From positions 17,190,489 to 17,254,488 of the forward strand of contig OW121742.1 in assembly GCA_933228675.1 (NCBI GenBank): a DNA stretch of 64,000 nucleotides, written 5' to 3'. Shown one piece after another: positions 25,682 to 37,005 of the stretch. The notes under the pieces were generated by a model. The model had not been told where the DNA came from, searched no databases, and saw nothing but the letters and a program-made list of their open reading frames with translations. Position 1 is the first letter of the stretch; each line of letters begins with the position of its first letter. This DNA is from Stomorhina lunata. Lineage: Eukaryota; Arthropoda; Insecta; Diptera; Rhiniidae. The translations under genes and the position numbers were made by a program.

Positions 25682-25747
25682 GTAAGTATTTTCTGTAATG
25701 ATTTACTATTAAAGAAACATATTAATCTTGATTATCTAAAAAAACAG

Positions 25748-26024
25748 CCACAACACCCGCCGAAGAGAAAAAGCAAAAAGAAGAAAAGAAATCATATTTG
25801 TTGCGCAAGTTAAGTTTTCGACCCACCGTCGAGGAGCTGAAGGAAAAGAAAATCATACGTTTCAATGATTATATTGAAGTGACCCAAGCTCACGACTATG
25901 ATCGTCGAGCCGATAAGCCATGGACAAGACTGACACCAAAGGATAAGGCTGCCATACGTAAAGAATTAAATGAATTCAAATCAAGCGAAATGGCAGTACA
26001 CGAGGGCAGTCGGCATTTAACAAG
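25748..26024 (+). CDS. Phactr exon encoding third RPEL and PP1-binding region
   Basis: Follows a 66-nt intron (acceptor AAACAG). In phase it reads a Lys/Glu-rich linker ([15 protein letters not shown]), a third RPEL motif ([17 protein letters not shown]) and [20 protein letters not shown]. It ends with [20 protein letters not shown] and SRHLT, the conserved C-terminal segment that Phactr proteins use to bind the PP1 catalytic subunit. The donor AAG|GTGATT at 26025 leaves two bases of an Arg codon. These are completed either by the short exon at 29418 (giving RFHRP and stop) or by the alternative exon at 26188. Strong conservation makes this the most certain exon of the gene. Confidence 0.93.
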
Positions 26025-26187
26025 GTGATTTATTACTTTCACTTCTTTAGTTTCATTTTATTTATTGCCTCTATTAGTTTATCTAAACTAAAAGCAATTG
26101 TTTTGGAAAATTGCTACAGCTTTTAATGATTTTTTTATGAAAATTATTAGTGTTTATTAGTGTTTCTAACAATTTTGTTTTGTATAG

Positions 26188-26305
26188 ACGTTGGCAACGA
26201 GTAAAAACTTTGAAAGCTTATTCAAGTGAAAAATTTACAATTTCCTTAGCCAATTTATTTAGTTATTGGTTAGAGAAGAGTTTTAAAAAGTTGTTAATTT
26301 TTTAA
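26188..26305 (+). CDS. Possible alternative last exon of Phactr
   Basis: Acceptor TTTTGTATAG at 26178-26187, only 163 nt after the preceding exon, in the correct phase. It would replace the usual FHRP ending by a 38-residue tail (starting RWQRVKTLKAYSS) before TAA at 26303-26305. An AATAAA lies at 26334-26339. The splice signals and the open frame are seen; usage is inferred. The product would lose the last PP1-contact residues. The alternative view is a chance open frame in AT-rich intron DNA. Confidence 0.35.
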
Positions 26306-26333
26306 TAACAAAATATGTAGTAAAAACAATTGT

Positions 26334-26339
26334 AATAAA
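26334..26339 (+). terminator. Poly(A) signal AATAAA after the alternative last exon
   Basis: AATAAA lies 29 nt downstream of the alternative stop codon. The hexamer is common in AT-rich DNA, so its use is inferred. Confidence 0.3.
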
Positions 26340-26406
26340 AATAGTTTAAAAAAATGATATCTATAAAAAAAGCGGTCGAAAAAATGTATTTTTATACATG
26401 CCCCTT

Positions 26407-26712
26407 TATAATAGGATGTTCATTGACAACTATTCTATGTAATACACAAGTTATCGATCACTTTAATATATGAGTATCAAGTTATTGTTAAGTTTTCTAT
26501 TGTCCCTATTGCCATTCTCAACTCAGTTTTGATCAAATAATTAAAAAACAATTTGGTTGAGTGAAAGTTGGGTCAACTGGCAGACGACCAAACTGAGTTG
26601 AGAACGGCAAAAGGGACAATAGAAAACTTATCAATAACTTGATACGTATATATTAAAGTGATCGATAACTTGTATATTACATAAAAAAGTTGCCAATAAA
26701 CATCCTATTATA
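26407..26712. mobile_element. Foldback (long inverted repeat) element, ~306 bp
   Basis: Two arms of about 120 bp (26407-26530 and about 26570-26712) are near-perfect reverse complements. Both contain the blocks ATAATAGGATGTT, AAGTTATCGATCACTTTAAT and AACTCAGTTT. A loop of about 40 bp separates them. The outer part resembles the TATCGATA repeats nearby. Probably a non-autonomous foldback or MITE; target duplication not resolved. Confidence 0.75.
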
Positions 26713-26999
26713 TAGAAATGTAAGATAACTTTTTATTTATATGATAATATTAACAATAACTTTCTATTTGCATAAAGAAGTTATAAATGATTTACTATTT
26801 GTATCAAAAGTACTTCTATTTATAGAAAAAAGTTATAGATTACTTCCTATCTACCTATCCTATCGACAACTTTCTATTAATGTAGAAATATTATTGAAAA
26901 CTATATTATAATATACAAAAGTTATTTTAATCTGTGTCTTAGTTTATTACTATTCAATGTTTCATTCTATATCTTAATGTTTCACAAATTTAATCTTAT

Positions 27000-27756
27000 A
27001 TCTGCAATCTGGTAACACTGGAAAATAAAACTTTCGAAAGAATTTTATGAATATTTCAAATAGTTTAAACATTCTTCACATTTATGCTAGTGCTTAATAT
27101 CGCATCATTACTTAAAAATGGCGTTTTATATTGTGAGGATATTATTTTTTTTTTAAATAATTCAAATTTGATCGATCTTCTTAAAGTTTTCAACACTTTT
27201 CGCTGTCTCTTAGGAAAACTCTGAATTCACAATGTATCCACAATCTGGCAACCCTGTACATAGTTTGCTGCAAAAGCCTTTTATATATCCCACCTATTGT
27301 CATTAATTTAATCAAAATCCTTCTACTATTTAAAGAGATATAACATTTTTAACATTTTCTACACTTTTAGTAAATTGATGCAGTCTGGCAACTCTGTAAC
27401 CGGGTAAAAATAACGCCATGTATTGTTTACGATTTTTGATTTTTTTAAAGTGAAATTTGGTTTTCAATAGATGTCGGTGTCTCTAAAAATCTCTGAATTT
27501 ACGATATACCCTCAATCTGGAAACCCTGTGGATAGTTTGCTGCAAAAGCCTTTTATATATCCCACCTATTGTAATTAATTTCATCAAAATCCGTCCACTA
27601 GTTAACGAGTTATAACGTTTTTAACATTTTCTACAATTTTGGTAAAATTTTTGTAGTCTGGCAACTCTATAACGACGAACAAAATAGCGCCATCTATTGT
27701 TTACGATTTTTGATTTTTTAAAAGTGAAATTTGGTTTTCAATAGATGGCGCTATTT
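27000..27756. repeat. Tandem ~272 bp repeat (about 2.5 copies)
   Basis: The segment with CAATCTGGCAACCCTGT and TAGTTTGCTGCAAAAGCC at 27241 recurs at 27513 (272 bp apart), with a partial copy from about 27004. Each copy ends near a GTTTACGATTTTTGATTTTT block. In the last copy this block lies between perfect 17-bp arms, AATAGCGCCATCTATTG (27683-27699) and its complement (27739-27755). This is dispersed repeat or transposon-derived DNA, family not recognised. Confidence 0.7.
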
Positions 27757-28144
27757 GATTGGCCTAAAAATGGCATTGCCAGCATCAAAAAATGCTCCTT
27801 TCTTTTATGGCATTGCCAGGTCGAAATATTTTTGTAAATGGATTTTTTTTAGGTCTTTTTCTAGTTTTAAATCGTTAGTTTTTTTGATTTCTAGGCTTTT
27901 AATAAATGAAATACTGATAAATAACGTTTTTTTTTAATATTTTTATTTAATTCTTTATAATAATTTGTACATAAAAAAAAACTGTAAACTTTCCATAGAA
28001 ACCATTTAATTGTAGAATTCTTGGTTCGGAACTTTTTAAGATACGAATGACCCTTGAGATAAATCTGAAAATAAAAACAATAGTTATTTTAATAAATGAA
28101 TGAAATATTAAAATATTTAAATGCATTAACTAAAATAAAAGAGA
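27757..28144 (+). other. Intron sequence, nothing recognised
   Basis: AT-rich stretch between the 272-bp repeat and the piggyBac-type MITE. The 27731-27937 open frame has no recognisable domain and is not called. Confidence 0.45.
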
Positions 28145-28148
28145 TTAA

Positions 28149-28415
28149 CCCCTTGACGTATTTCCACGAGTCTGACTCGTGGTACAATTTCTGTGCCTAA
28201 CATGATTATCACGAGTCTGACTCGTGATACAATTTCTGTGCCTAACATGATTATCACGAGTCTGACTCGTGGTACAATTTCTGTCCCTGACATGGCTATC
28301 GCGGGTTCGACTCGTTTTACGACTGTTATTAAGCATCAAGACTGGTTTGTTTAGTGCAGTTTGTGTGCGAACAGTTGGAAGCGAACTTCGTTGCGATAAT
28401 TGGTACGTCAAGGGG
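28149..28415. mobile_element. piggyBac-type MITE, 267 bp
   Basis: TTAA target duplications at 28145-28148 and 28416-28419 bracket terminal inverted repeats CCCCTTGACGTA and TACGTCAAGGGG. TTAA duplications with CC-starting ends are the hallmark of piggyBac-family elements. Its interior is not coding; it holds 45-bp tandem repeats and about 100 bp of other sequence. It is non-autonomous and would need a transposase in trans. Confidence 0.8.
28165..28316. repeat. 45-bp tandem repeat with 17-bp palindrome inside the MITE
   Basis: CACGAGTCTGACTCGTG starts at 28165, 28210 and 28255 (period 45 bp), with a diverged fourth copy near 28300. Each is a perfect palindrome around one T, followed by GTACAATTTCTGTGCCTAAC-type sequence. 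Confidence 0.9.
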
Positions 28416-28451
28416 TTAATTAAATGTATTAGTTGTTCCATGTCTTACCCC

Positions 28452-28611
28452 CCTTATTCATAAACGAAAACTATAGCTATTACAAGCTTATAACTCAAAT
28501 TTTTAATACAAAATTTTGATATTTGTATAATTCAAAATATCAAAACTTTGATATTTGTATAATTCAAAATATCAAAACTTTGATATTTGTATAATTCGTT
28601 TATAAATAAGG
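28452..28611. mobile_element. Small MITE with 32-bp internal repeats
   Basis: Terminal inverted repeats CCTTATTCATAAACGAA (28452-28468) and TTCGTTTATAAATAAGG (28595-28611) match at 16 of 17 bases. The interior holds tandem 32-bp units with CAAAATATCAAAACTTTGAT (starts 28529 and 28561). Family unknown. Confidence 0.65.
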
Positions 28612-28619
28612 CGGTTAGT

Positions 28620-29380
28620 ATATAAAGTAATCGATAACTTTATTTGTATATGGAAAAGTTATTGATAACTTTATTATTTTATAGAACAGCTATCGATAAC
28701 TTTATTTTTCTAAAGAAAAGTTATCAATAACTTTTTTATATAGAAAAGTTATCAATTACTTTATTTTTATATAGAAAAGTTATCAATAACTTTATCTTCT
28801 TTAGAAAAGTTTTTGATAACAATATAATTTTTCTAGAAAAGATATTGATACCTTAATTTTTAACAGAAAAAATATCATTACATTCTAATATCATATATAA
28901 CAATATTTTTCTACAGAAAGGTTTTCGAAAACTTTTTTTATATAGAAAATTTCTCGATAATTTTTTTTTTAAATTATTGATAAATTTATTTTCCTTAAAA
29001 AAAGTGATTGAAATCCATATTTTACTATAGAAAATTTATCGATAACATTATTATTCCATAGAAAATTTATCGATAACTTTATTATTCTATGAAACAGCTA
29101 TCGATTACTTTCTTTTTCTACAGAAAAAAATGCTATAAATTTTATTTTTCTTCAGAAAAGTTATCAATAAATTTATTTTTCTATAGAAAGGTAATCGATA
29201 TCTTTATTATTATATAAAAATTGTACGGATTTCTTTCGTTTTCTTCAGAAAAGTTATCAATTACATTATTTTTTACATAAAAGTTATCGATACCTTGATT
29301 TTTTACACAAAGTTGTCGAAAATCAAGAAAATATTCGTTAACTTATATTTGCTACAGAAAATTTATCGATATTTTATCTT
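28620..29380. repeat. Degenerate tandem array H (GTTATCGATAAC type)
   Basis: About 30-bp units of AAAGTTATCGATAACTTT followed by TATTTTTCTATAG-like spacers, much diverged. Lies immediately upstream of the terminal Phactr exon. Confidence 0.75.
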
Positions 29381-29417
29381 AAAGTTCAAATTTTTACTAA
29401 TTTATCTCCTCTTACAG

Positions 29418-29433
29418 ATTCCATAGGCCATGA
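29418..29433 (+). CDS. Phactr terminal coding exon (FHRP-stop)
   Basis: Acceptor CTCCTCTTACAG ends at 29417. One base completes the Arg codon begun at 26023, then TTC CAT AGG CCA TGA follows, giving SRHLTRFHRP at the C-terminus. This is the invariant end of Phactr proteins and part of the PP1-binding surface. Only 16 nt are coding, after a 3.4 kb intron filled with transposons and repeats. The exact match to the family C-terminus is the reason for the call. Confidence 0.88.
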
Positions 29434-30683
29434 CAATTGCAATGGCAGAAATTACCAACAACAAAAACTCCATACCCAACAAAATTTTGTGCAACAAAAT
29501 ATAAAAAGTTTTAAAGGAAAAAAAAAGTCAAAAATTAAAAAAAAAACTTATAAAAAAATCCATAAAAATTGTAAAACTCATGAAAAAAATGAACAAAAAA
29601 AAAATGCAAAAAAAAAATTAAAGCAAATTAAACAACTCAAGAAATTTGAAGAAATAATAAAAAATTAGAAAACGAAAATTTTATGAAAAATAAAAACGAA
29701 TGGGTTTCAACAACTTTAACTCATCTTAAGCCACAAACAATTTTATTATTATTCAGCTAAAATTTATTTAAAATGAATTAAGAGAAGAAAGAAAATTTTA
29801 GACGAAATAAAGGACTTTTGAGGAATTTGAGAATTGAAAAAAGTTTAAGTTTGTCATAGAAAATATTAATAATAAATTTATTAAAGGATTTTTTTTTTTT
29901 TTGTGTATGTTAATTGTTTGGTTAAGGAGTTATTACTTTGTAATTATTTTTTGTGAAAATATAAGTTAATTTTAAAACAAAATACTACTTATTATTATTA
30001 AATTTTAATTTGTAAACGCTTAAAATATTGTATGTATTCATTTTGTTCCTGTTTGTATGTTAATTTTTAAAACCAGGATATTAATAAAATTTAAAGAAAG
30101 GTTAATGTTGGAAATTCCTTAAAAGTCTTTGATTTTGAAAATTTTTCCAAAAAGAAGAAAACAATTTTCGTTTAAATTTTAGCTGATTTATCTTTTTTAA
30201 GCAAAAAGAAATGAAAAATTTAAAGTAAATTTTAGTAACACAACTTAAGTGTTAAAACAGAAAAGATTCCATTAAGATTAAATATGAAAAAAAAACAAAT
30301 TAATTATAAATAAAAAATAATTTAAAAAAGCAAGATTTAAACAAAAAAAATATTGTTAACATTCAAATTAAAGTAAACATTAATAAAAATAAAAAAAAAA
30401 TGTAGTGAGAAAACAATAATCAGCTCCAAAATTAAACTGAGATCTTTTGAAAAGAAATTAAAAGTGAAAACCACAAAAATTATAAAGAATAAAAATTGAT
30501 TTAAAAATATTTAAAAGAAATTTTTAGTAAAAAGGAAATTTTGAAAACCAAAATGCTAAAGCCACAAAATATTTATGGAAATTAAAATTTGAACACACAA
30601 AAGGTCTGGCATAAAATGGAAATCAGTCATAATTTTACAAAAAAATCCTTAGATTTCAAAATTTTAATTAAATTCAATGAACA
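29434..30683 (+). other. Probable 3' UTR and downstream AT-rich DNA
   Basis: A/T-rich sequence following the stop codon, with several AATAAA hexamers, for example near 29870 and 30082. The true cleavage site cannot be chosen from sequence. No ORF is supported. Confidence 0.5.
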
Positions 30684-31025
30684 AGATTATCGATAACGTT
30701 CTATTTATATAGAAAAGTTATCGATAACTTTCTATTTGTACGGAAAAGTTATCGATAACTTTCTATTTATTTAGAAAAGTTATCGATAACTTTCTATTTA
30801 TTTAGAAAAGTTATAACTTTCTATTTTTATAGAAAAGTTATCGACTTTATATTTCTACAGGAAAGTTATCGATCACTTTCTATGTCATTATAAGAGTTAT
30901 ACAAACTTTGTTTTCAATCCAAAATTTTTTGGATTAATTTATTTCATTAAAGAAAAGTTATCGATAACTTTCTTTTTCTATAGAAAAATTATCGACAGCT
31001 TAATTTTTCATCAGACATGTTATCG
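30684..31025. repeat. Tandem array I (GTTATCGATAAC, ~30 bp units)
   Basis: Units of AAAGTTATCGATAACTTTC followed by TATTTATTTAGA-like spacer, regular at 30684-30800 and degenerate to 31025. Same family as arrays H and J. Confidence 0.85.
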
Positions 31026-31544
31026 AAAAAAATACTATTTTGGAAAAAAATTAACCGTAGCTTTCTATATTCAAATCAAAATAAATTTCTATAATTTGAT
31101 ATTTTCGATATTATAAATTTTTAGAATTTTCCTAACATTTTCTTCTAAATTCCTGATTTTCGTTTTATGCCTTTACTATAAAAAATTATTAACGAATTAA
31201 GAGGAAAGAAAACATAATTAAAAAATAAATTTATTACCCTATTAATTGTTTAATTTTCATTGTATATAATAATATAATTCTAATTATTATTTTTAATTGT
31301 TTTCATTCAAATTTAATTAAAATAATAAATTGTTTTAAGTCTTTTATTATTAAAACTCAAAATAAAACAGAAACAAGAAAAACAAAAATTTTTAAAAACT
31401 TTTTTATGAATTTAATTTAAGGAATTCGAAATTGGAGAGTTTTCGGGTTTTCTTTCATAGGAAAAATTATGTGAGATATTTAAAAATTCATTTTTCGGGA
31501 AAGAAATTTTTTAACTTTTAATACAAAATTAACTACAAATTTTT
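31026..31544. other. AT-rich intergenic DNA
   Basis: No gene, RNA or structured repeat recognised between arrays I and J. Confidence 0.45.
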
Positions 31545-33570
31545 CGGAAAAGAGTGTTATCGATAACTTCCTGTATAAAAATAAATTTTCCATAACTTCT
31601 TTATCGAAAAGGAAAGTATTCTATAAAAAGGAAATTTTTCTTGTTCATCTCGATAACTATATCGGTAACCTTTTCTATCAAAAGAGCTTTTCTATAAACA
31701 ATGTTATCATTTTATTATAAATAAAAGTAATCGTTTATTTTTCTATGGCAAAAAATTTAATGGAAAATTTGTTTAAGAATTTAAATTTCTAGTTTTGGAA
31801 CTTCAAAAATTTGTTATGTCTTTTTTATGGAAATTTAAAGTTATCGATACTTTTCTAGGCAATTTTTAAGAAATCAATAGCTTGTTAACACAATTACTAA
31901 GTTCTATAACTCTTTCTAATGAATGTCGATATTATTAACTTTTCTATGTTATCGATAACTCTTTTATACAAAAAAACAGTTATCACTAACTTTTCTATAG
32001 ATACAGAAAGTTAACGGTAAATATTCTATAGAAATATAAAGTTATCGATAACTTTTCTTTAAAAATAGAAAGTTATCGATAACTTTTCAATTAAAATAGA
32101 AAGTTATCGATAACTTTTCTACAGCAATAAAAAGTTATCGATAACTTTTCTATAAAAATAAAAAGTTATTGATAACTTTTCTATAGAAATAGAAAGTTGT
32201 CGATAATTTTTCTATAGAAATAGAAAGTTATCGATAACTTTTCCATAAAAATAGAAAGTTATAGATAACTTTTTTATAGAAATAGAAAGTTATTGATAAC
32301 TTTTCTATAGAAATAGAAAGTTATCGATAACTTTTCTATAGAAATAGAAAGTTATCGATAACTTTTCTATAGAAATAGAAAGTTATCGATAACTTTTCTA
32401 TAGAAATAGAACGCTATCGATAACTTTTCTATAGAAATAGAAAGATATCGATAACTTTTTAATTGAAATAGGAAGTTATCGATAACTTTTCTATAAAAAT
32501 AGAAAATTATCGATAACTTTTCTATAGAAATAGAAAGTAATCGAAAACTTTTCTATAGAAATAGAAAGTTTTCGATAACTTTTCTATAGAAATAGAAAGT
32601 TATCGATAACTTTTCTGTAGAAATAGAAAGTAATCGATAACTTTTCTATAGAAATAGAAAGTTATCGATAACTTTTCTATAGAAATAGAACGCTATCGAT
32701 AACTTTTCTATAGAAATAGAAAGATATCGATAACTTTTTAATTGAAATAGGAAGTTATCGATAACTTTTCTATAAAAATAGAAAGTTATCGATAGCTTTT
32801 CTATAGAAATAGAAAGTTATCGATAACTTTTCTATAGAAATAGAAAGTAATCGACAACTTTTCTATAGAAATAGAAAGTTTTCGATAACTTTTCTATAGA
32901 AATATAAAGTTTTCGATAAATTTTCTATAGAAATAGAAAGTAATCGATAACTTTTCTATAGAAATAGAAAGTAATCGATAACTTTTCTATAGAAATAGAA
33001 AGTTATCGATAACTTTTCCATAGAAATAGAAAGTTATCGATAACTTTTCCATAGAAATAGAAATTTATCGATAACTTTTCTATAGAAATAGAAAGTTATC
33101 GATAACTTTTCTATAGAAATAGAAAGTTAACGATAACTTTTATTTAGCAATAAAAAGTTATCGATAACAATTAACACAAAAATAAATTTATCGAAAAATG
33201 TAAAAAAAAAAAATTTGTTAGTTACTCTTTCAATAAATAAAGTTATCGAAAACTTTTCTAAAAAAAAAAATTTAACGATAACTTTCCAATAAAACTAAAA
33301 GGCTATCGATAACATTTCTATAAAAAAGGAAGTAATAAATATCTTAAATTTAGAAATATAATGTTTTCGATAACTTTTCTATTGAAAAATAAAGTTATCG
33401 AAAAATTCTTCTCTTGAAAAGAAAGCAATAGATATTTTTTCACAGAAAAAGGAAAGTTATAGATAAAAAAATAAACGTGTTTCTAAATAAAAGAAAGATC
33501 ACGAAAAGTTTTTTACAAAAAAAGATATTAATAATTTTTTTAAACTTATCGCAATTTCGATAACTTTTCT
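31545..33570. repeat. Tandem array J (31 bp unit with TATCGATA palindrome)
   Basis: Unit of 31 bp: AAAGTTATCGATAACTTTT, CTATAG, AAATAG. Nearly homogeneous from 32040 to 33130, with degenerate flanks. The half AAGTTATCGATAACTT is a perfect 16-bp palindrome containing TATCGATA. By direct reading about 24 units keep an intact TATCGATA between 32040 and 33180. Confidence 0.92.
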
Positions 33571-34539
33571 ACAGTTGTCAAGAATAATCGAGATATTTTC
33601 TTTTCTTAAGTAAGAGAACGTTTGATATAAAATTCAAAGCTTATCGATTAGTTTGCTCGAGAAAATATTTACATAAAAAGTCTCCAGGGATCTTTTAAAA
33701 GAACATCCATTTTTCAAATCATTTCCATTATCATTAATCATTATTATTATTATTCTTAATTATTTTTATTTTGTTTAAATATCATTTAACTGTTAAATAT
33801 TATTCTTTTATTTTATATAACAATAAAATAAAAAGTAAATAATAATAAAGCAAATTAGTCATTTAAATTTACAAATATTATTTTATTGTAAAAGACATTT
33901 CATAAATAAATTAATAAATATTTCTTAAAGAATTACATTTCATAATTATCATTAAAATAAATTAATAAAAATTCAATTTGTACAATTTTCCTTTAAGTTT
34001 AACAATTTATAAAATTTGTTTAGTTTAATAAAAAATTAAAATAAATTTTTAAATGCTTTTTTGTAATTTTTTCTAATAATTGAATATTGTTTTATTTTAT
34101 TTGTAATGTATAATTCTTTTGATTTTGTTTTATTTTAAATTGTTTGTATTTAAAAGAAGTAAAATAAAATTTCATTTATTAGTTACAAATTTATTACCAC
34201 CTTAATTTTTGTCACCCTCATATAAAAATATTAATTATAATTATTATTAATAAATAATTATAACAACAACAATTTATACATTTAACTCTTAAAACAAACA
34301 AAATAAGAAACCAAGTGAAAAGAATTAAAATAAAGTCTTTAATTAATAAATAAATATTTGGATTTCTTTTATTTTCTGTACATCATTTAGGATAAACTCA
34401 GTTTATGGAAGTCTAAATCATAAACAAGAATCTTTTAGAATTTAGAATTCGAAAAACAAACTCTTGCGTTTAAAATTTTGTCAATTTTAATTAAATGAGG
34501 AGCTGCAGAATAAAACGTTATTTTGACTATTTATAGAAA
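33571..34539. other. AT-rich intergenic DNA
   Basis: Extremely AT-rich, no coding potential, no repeat structure beyond simple runs. Confidence 0.5.
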
Positions 34540-37005
34540 TTTTTCTAAAATTGACTATTTATAGGAAATTTTTCGAAAATTGACTATTTATAGGAAATTT
34601 TCGAAAATTCTATATTTATAGGAATTTTTCTAAAATTGACTATTTATAGGAAATTTTTCGAAAATTGACTATTTATAGGAAATTTTCGAAAATTCTATAT
34701 TTATAGGAATTTTTCGAAAATTGACTATTTATAGGAAATTTTCGAAAATTCTATATTTATAGGAATTTTTCGAAAATTGACTATAGGAAATTTTTCGAAA
34801 ATTGACTATTTGCAGGAAAATTTTCGAAAATTTACTATTTTTAGGAAATTTTTTCGAAAATTTATTATTTATAGGAAATTTTTCGAAAATTTACTATTTA
34901 TAGGAAATTTTTGGAAAATTGACTATTTATAGGAAATTTTCCAAAATTGTCTATTTATAGGAATTTTTCGAAAATTGATTATTTTTCGGAAATTTTTGAA
35001 AATTAATTTTTTATAGAAAATTTTCGAAAATTTACTTTTTATAGAAAATTTTCGAAAATTTACTTTTTATAGAAAATTTTCGAAAATTTACTTTTTATAG
35101 AAAATTTTCGAAAATTTACTTTTTATAGAAAATTTTCGAAAATTTATTTTTTATAGAAAATTTTCGAAAATTTACTTTTTATAGAAAATTTTCGAAAATT
35201 TACTTTTTATAGAAAATTTTCGAAAATTTACTTTTTATAGAAAATTTTCGAAAATTTACTTTTTATAGAAAATTTTCGAAAATTTACTTTTTATAGAAAA
35301 TTTTCGAAAATTTACTTTTTATAGAAAATTTTCGAAAATTTACTTTTTATAGAAAATTTTCGAAAATTTACTTTTTATAGAAAATTTTCGAAAATTTACT
35401 TTTTATAGAAAATTTTCGAAAATTTACTTTTTATAGAAAATTTTCGAAAATTTACTTTTTATAGAAAATTTTCGAAAATTTACTTTTTATAGAAAATTTT
35501 CGAAAATTTACTTTTTATAGAAAATTTTCGAAAATTTACTTTTTATAGAAAATTTTCGAAAATTTACTTTTTATAGAAAATTTTCGAATATTTACTTTTT
35601 ATAGAAAATTTTCGAAAATTTACTTTTTATAGGAAATTTTCGAAAATTTACTTTTTATAGGAAATTTTCGAAAATTTACTTTTTATAGGAAATTTTCGAA
35701 AATTTACTTTTTATAGGAAATTTTCGAACATTTACTTTTTATAGGAAATTTTCGAAAATTTACTTTTTATAGGAAATTTTCAAAAATTTACTTTTTATTG
35801 GAAATTTTCGACTTTTTATTGGAAATTTTCGAAAATTTACTTTTTATAGGAAATTTTCGAAAAGTTACTTTTTATACTTTTTATAGGAAATTTTCGGATA
35901 TTTACTTTTTATTGGAAATTTTCGAAAATTTACTCTTTATAGGAAATTTTCGGAAATTTATTTTTTATAGGAAATTTTCGAAAATTTATTTATTGTAGGA
36001 AATTTTCGAAAATTTACTTTTTATAGGAAATTTTCGAAAATTTACTTTTTATATGAAAATTTCGAAAATTTACTAGTTATAGGAAATTTTTCGAAAATTG
36101 ACTATTTATAGGAAATTTTTGGATAATTGACTATTTATAGGAAATTTTTGGAAAATTGACTATTCATAGGAAATTTTTGGAAAATTTAATATTTATAGCA
36201 AATTTTTCGAAAATTTACTTTATATAGGAAATTTTGGAAAATTTACTTTTTATAGGAAATTTTCGAAAATTTACTTTTTATAGGAAATTTTCGAAAATTT
36301 ACTTTTTATAGGAAATTTTCGAAAATTTACTTTTTATAGGAAATTTTCGAAAATTTACTTTTTATAGGAAATTTTCGAAAATTTACTTTTTATAGAAAAT
36401 TTTCGAAAATTGACTATTTATAGAAAATTTTCGAAAATTTATTTATTGTAGGAAATTTTCGAAAATTTACTTTTTATAGGAAATTTTCGAAAATTTACTT
36501 TTTATATGAAATTTTCGAAAATTTACTAGTTATAGGAAATTTTTCGAAAATTGACTATTTATAGGAAATTTTTGGATAATTGACTATTTATAGGAAATTT
36601 TTGGAAAATTGACTATTTATAGGAAATTTTTCCAAAAATTACTTTTTATAGGAAATTTTTCGAAAATTGACTATTTATAGTAAATTTTTTAAAATTTACT
36701 TTTTATAGAAAATTTTCGAAAATTTACTTTTCAAAGAAATTCGAATATTTTCTTTGAAAATTTACTTTTTAAAGAAAATTTTCAAAAATTTACTTTTTAT
36801 GGGAAATTTTCGAAAATTTACTTTTTTTAGGAAATTTTCAAAAATTTACTTTTTATAGGAAATTTTCGAAAATTGACTGTTTATAGTAAATTTTCGAAAA
36901 TTGATTTTTTATAAAAAATTTTCCAAATTGACTTTTTATAAAAAAATTTTAAAAATTTACTATTTATGGGAAATTTTTAAAAATTGACTGTTTATAGGAA
37001 TTTTT
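34540..37005. repeat. Tandem array K (28 bp unit)
   Basis: Unit of 28 bp: GAAAATTTAC, TTTTTATAG, AAAATTTTC. Almost perfectly homogeneous for about 20 copies at 35020-35600. The flanks use GACTATTTATAGGAAATTTT variants. A block with ACTAGTTATAGG recurs at 36072 and 36535 (offset 463 bp). Confidence 0.92.

Noticed and set aside
28145..28441. 98-aa minus-strand frame with repeated RDNHVRHRNC peptide
   Set aside because: Because 45 is a multiple of three, the MITE repeat reads open by chance; ends coincide with the transposon.
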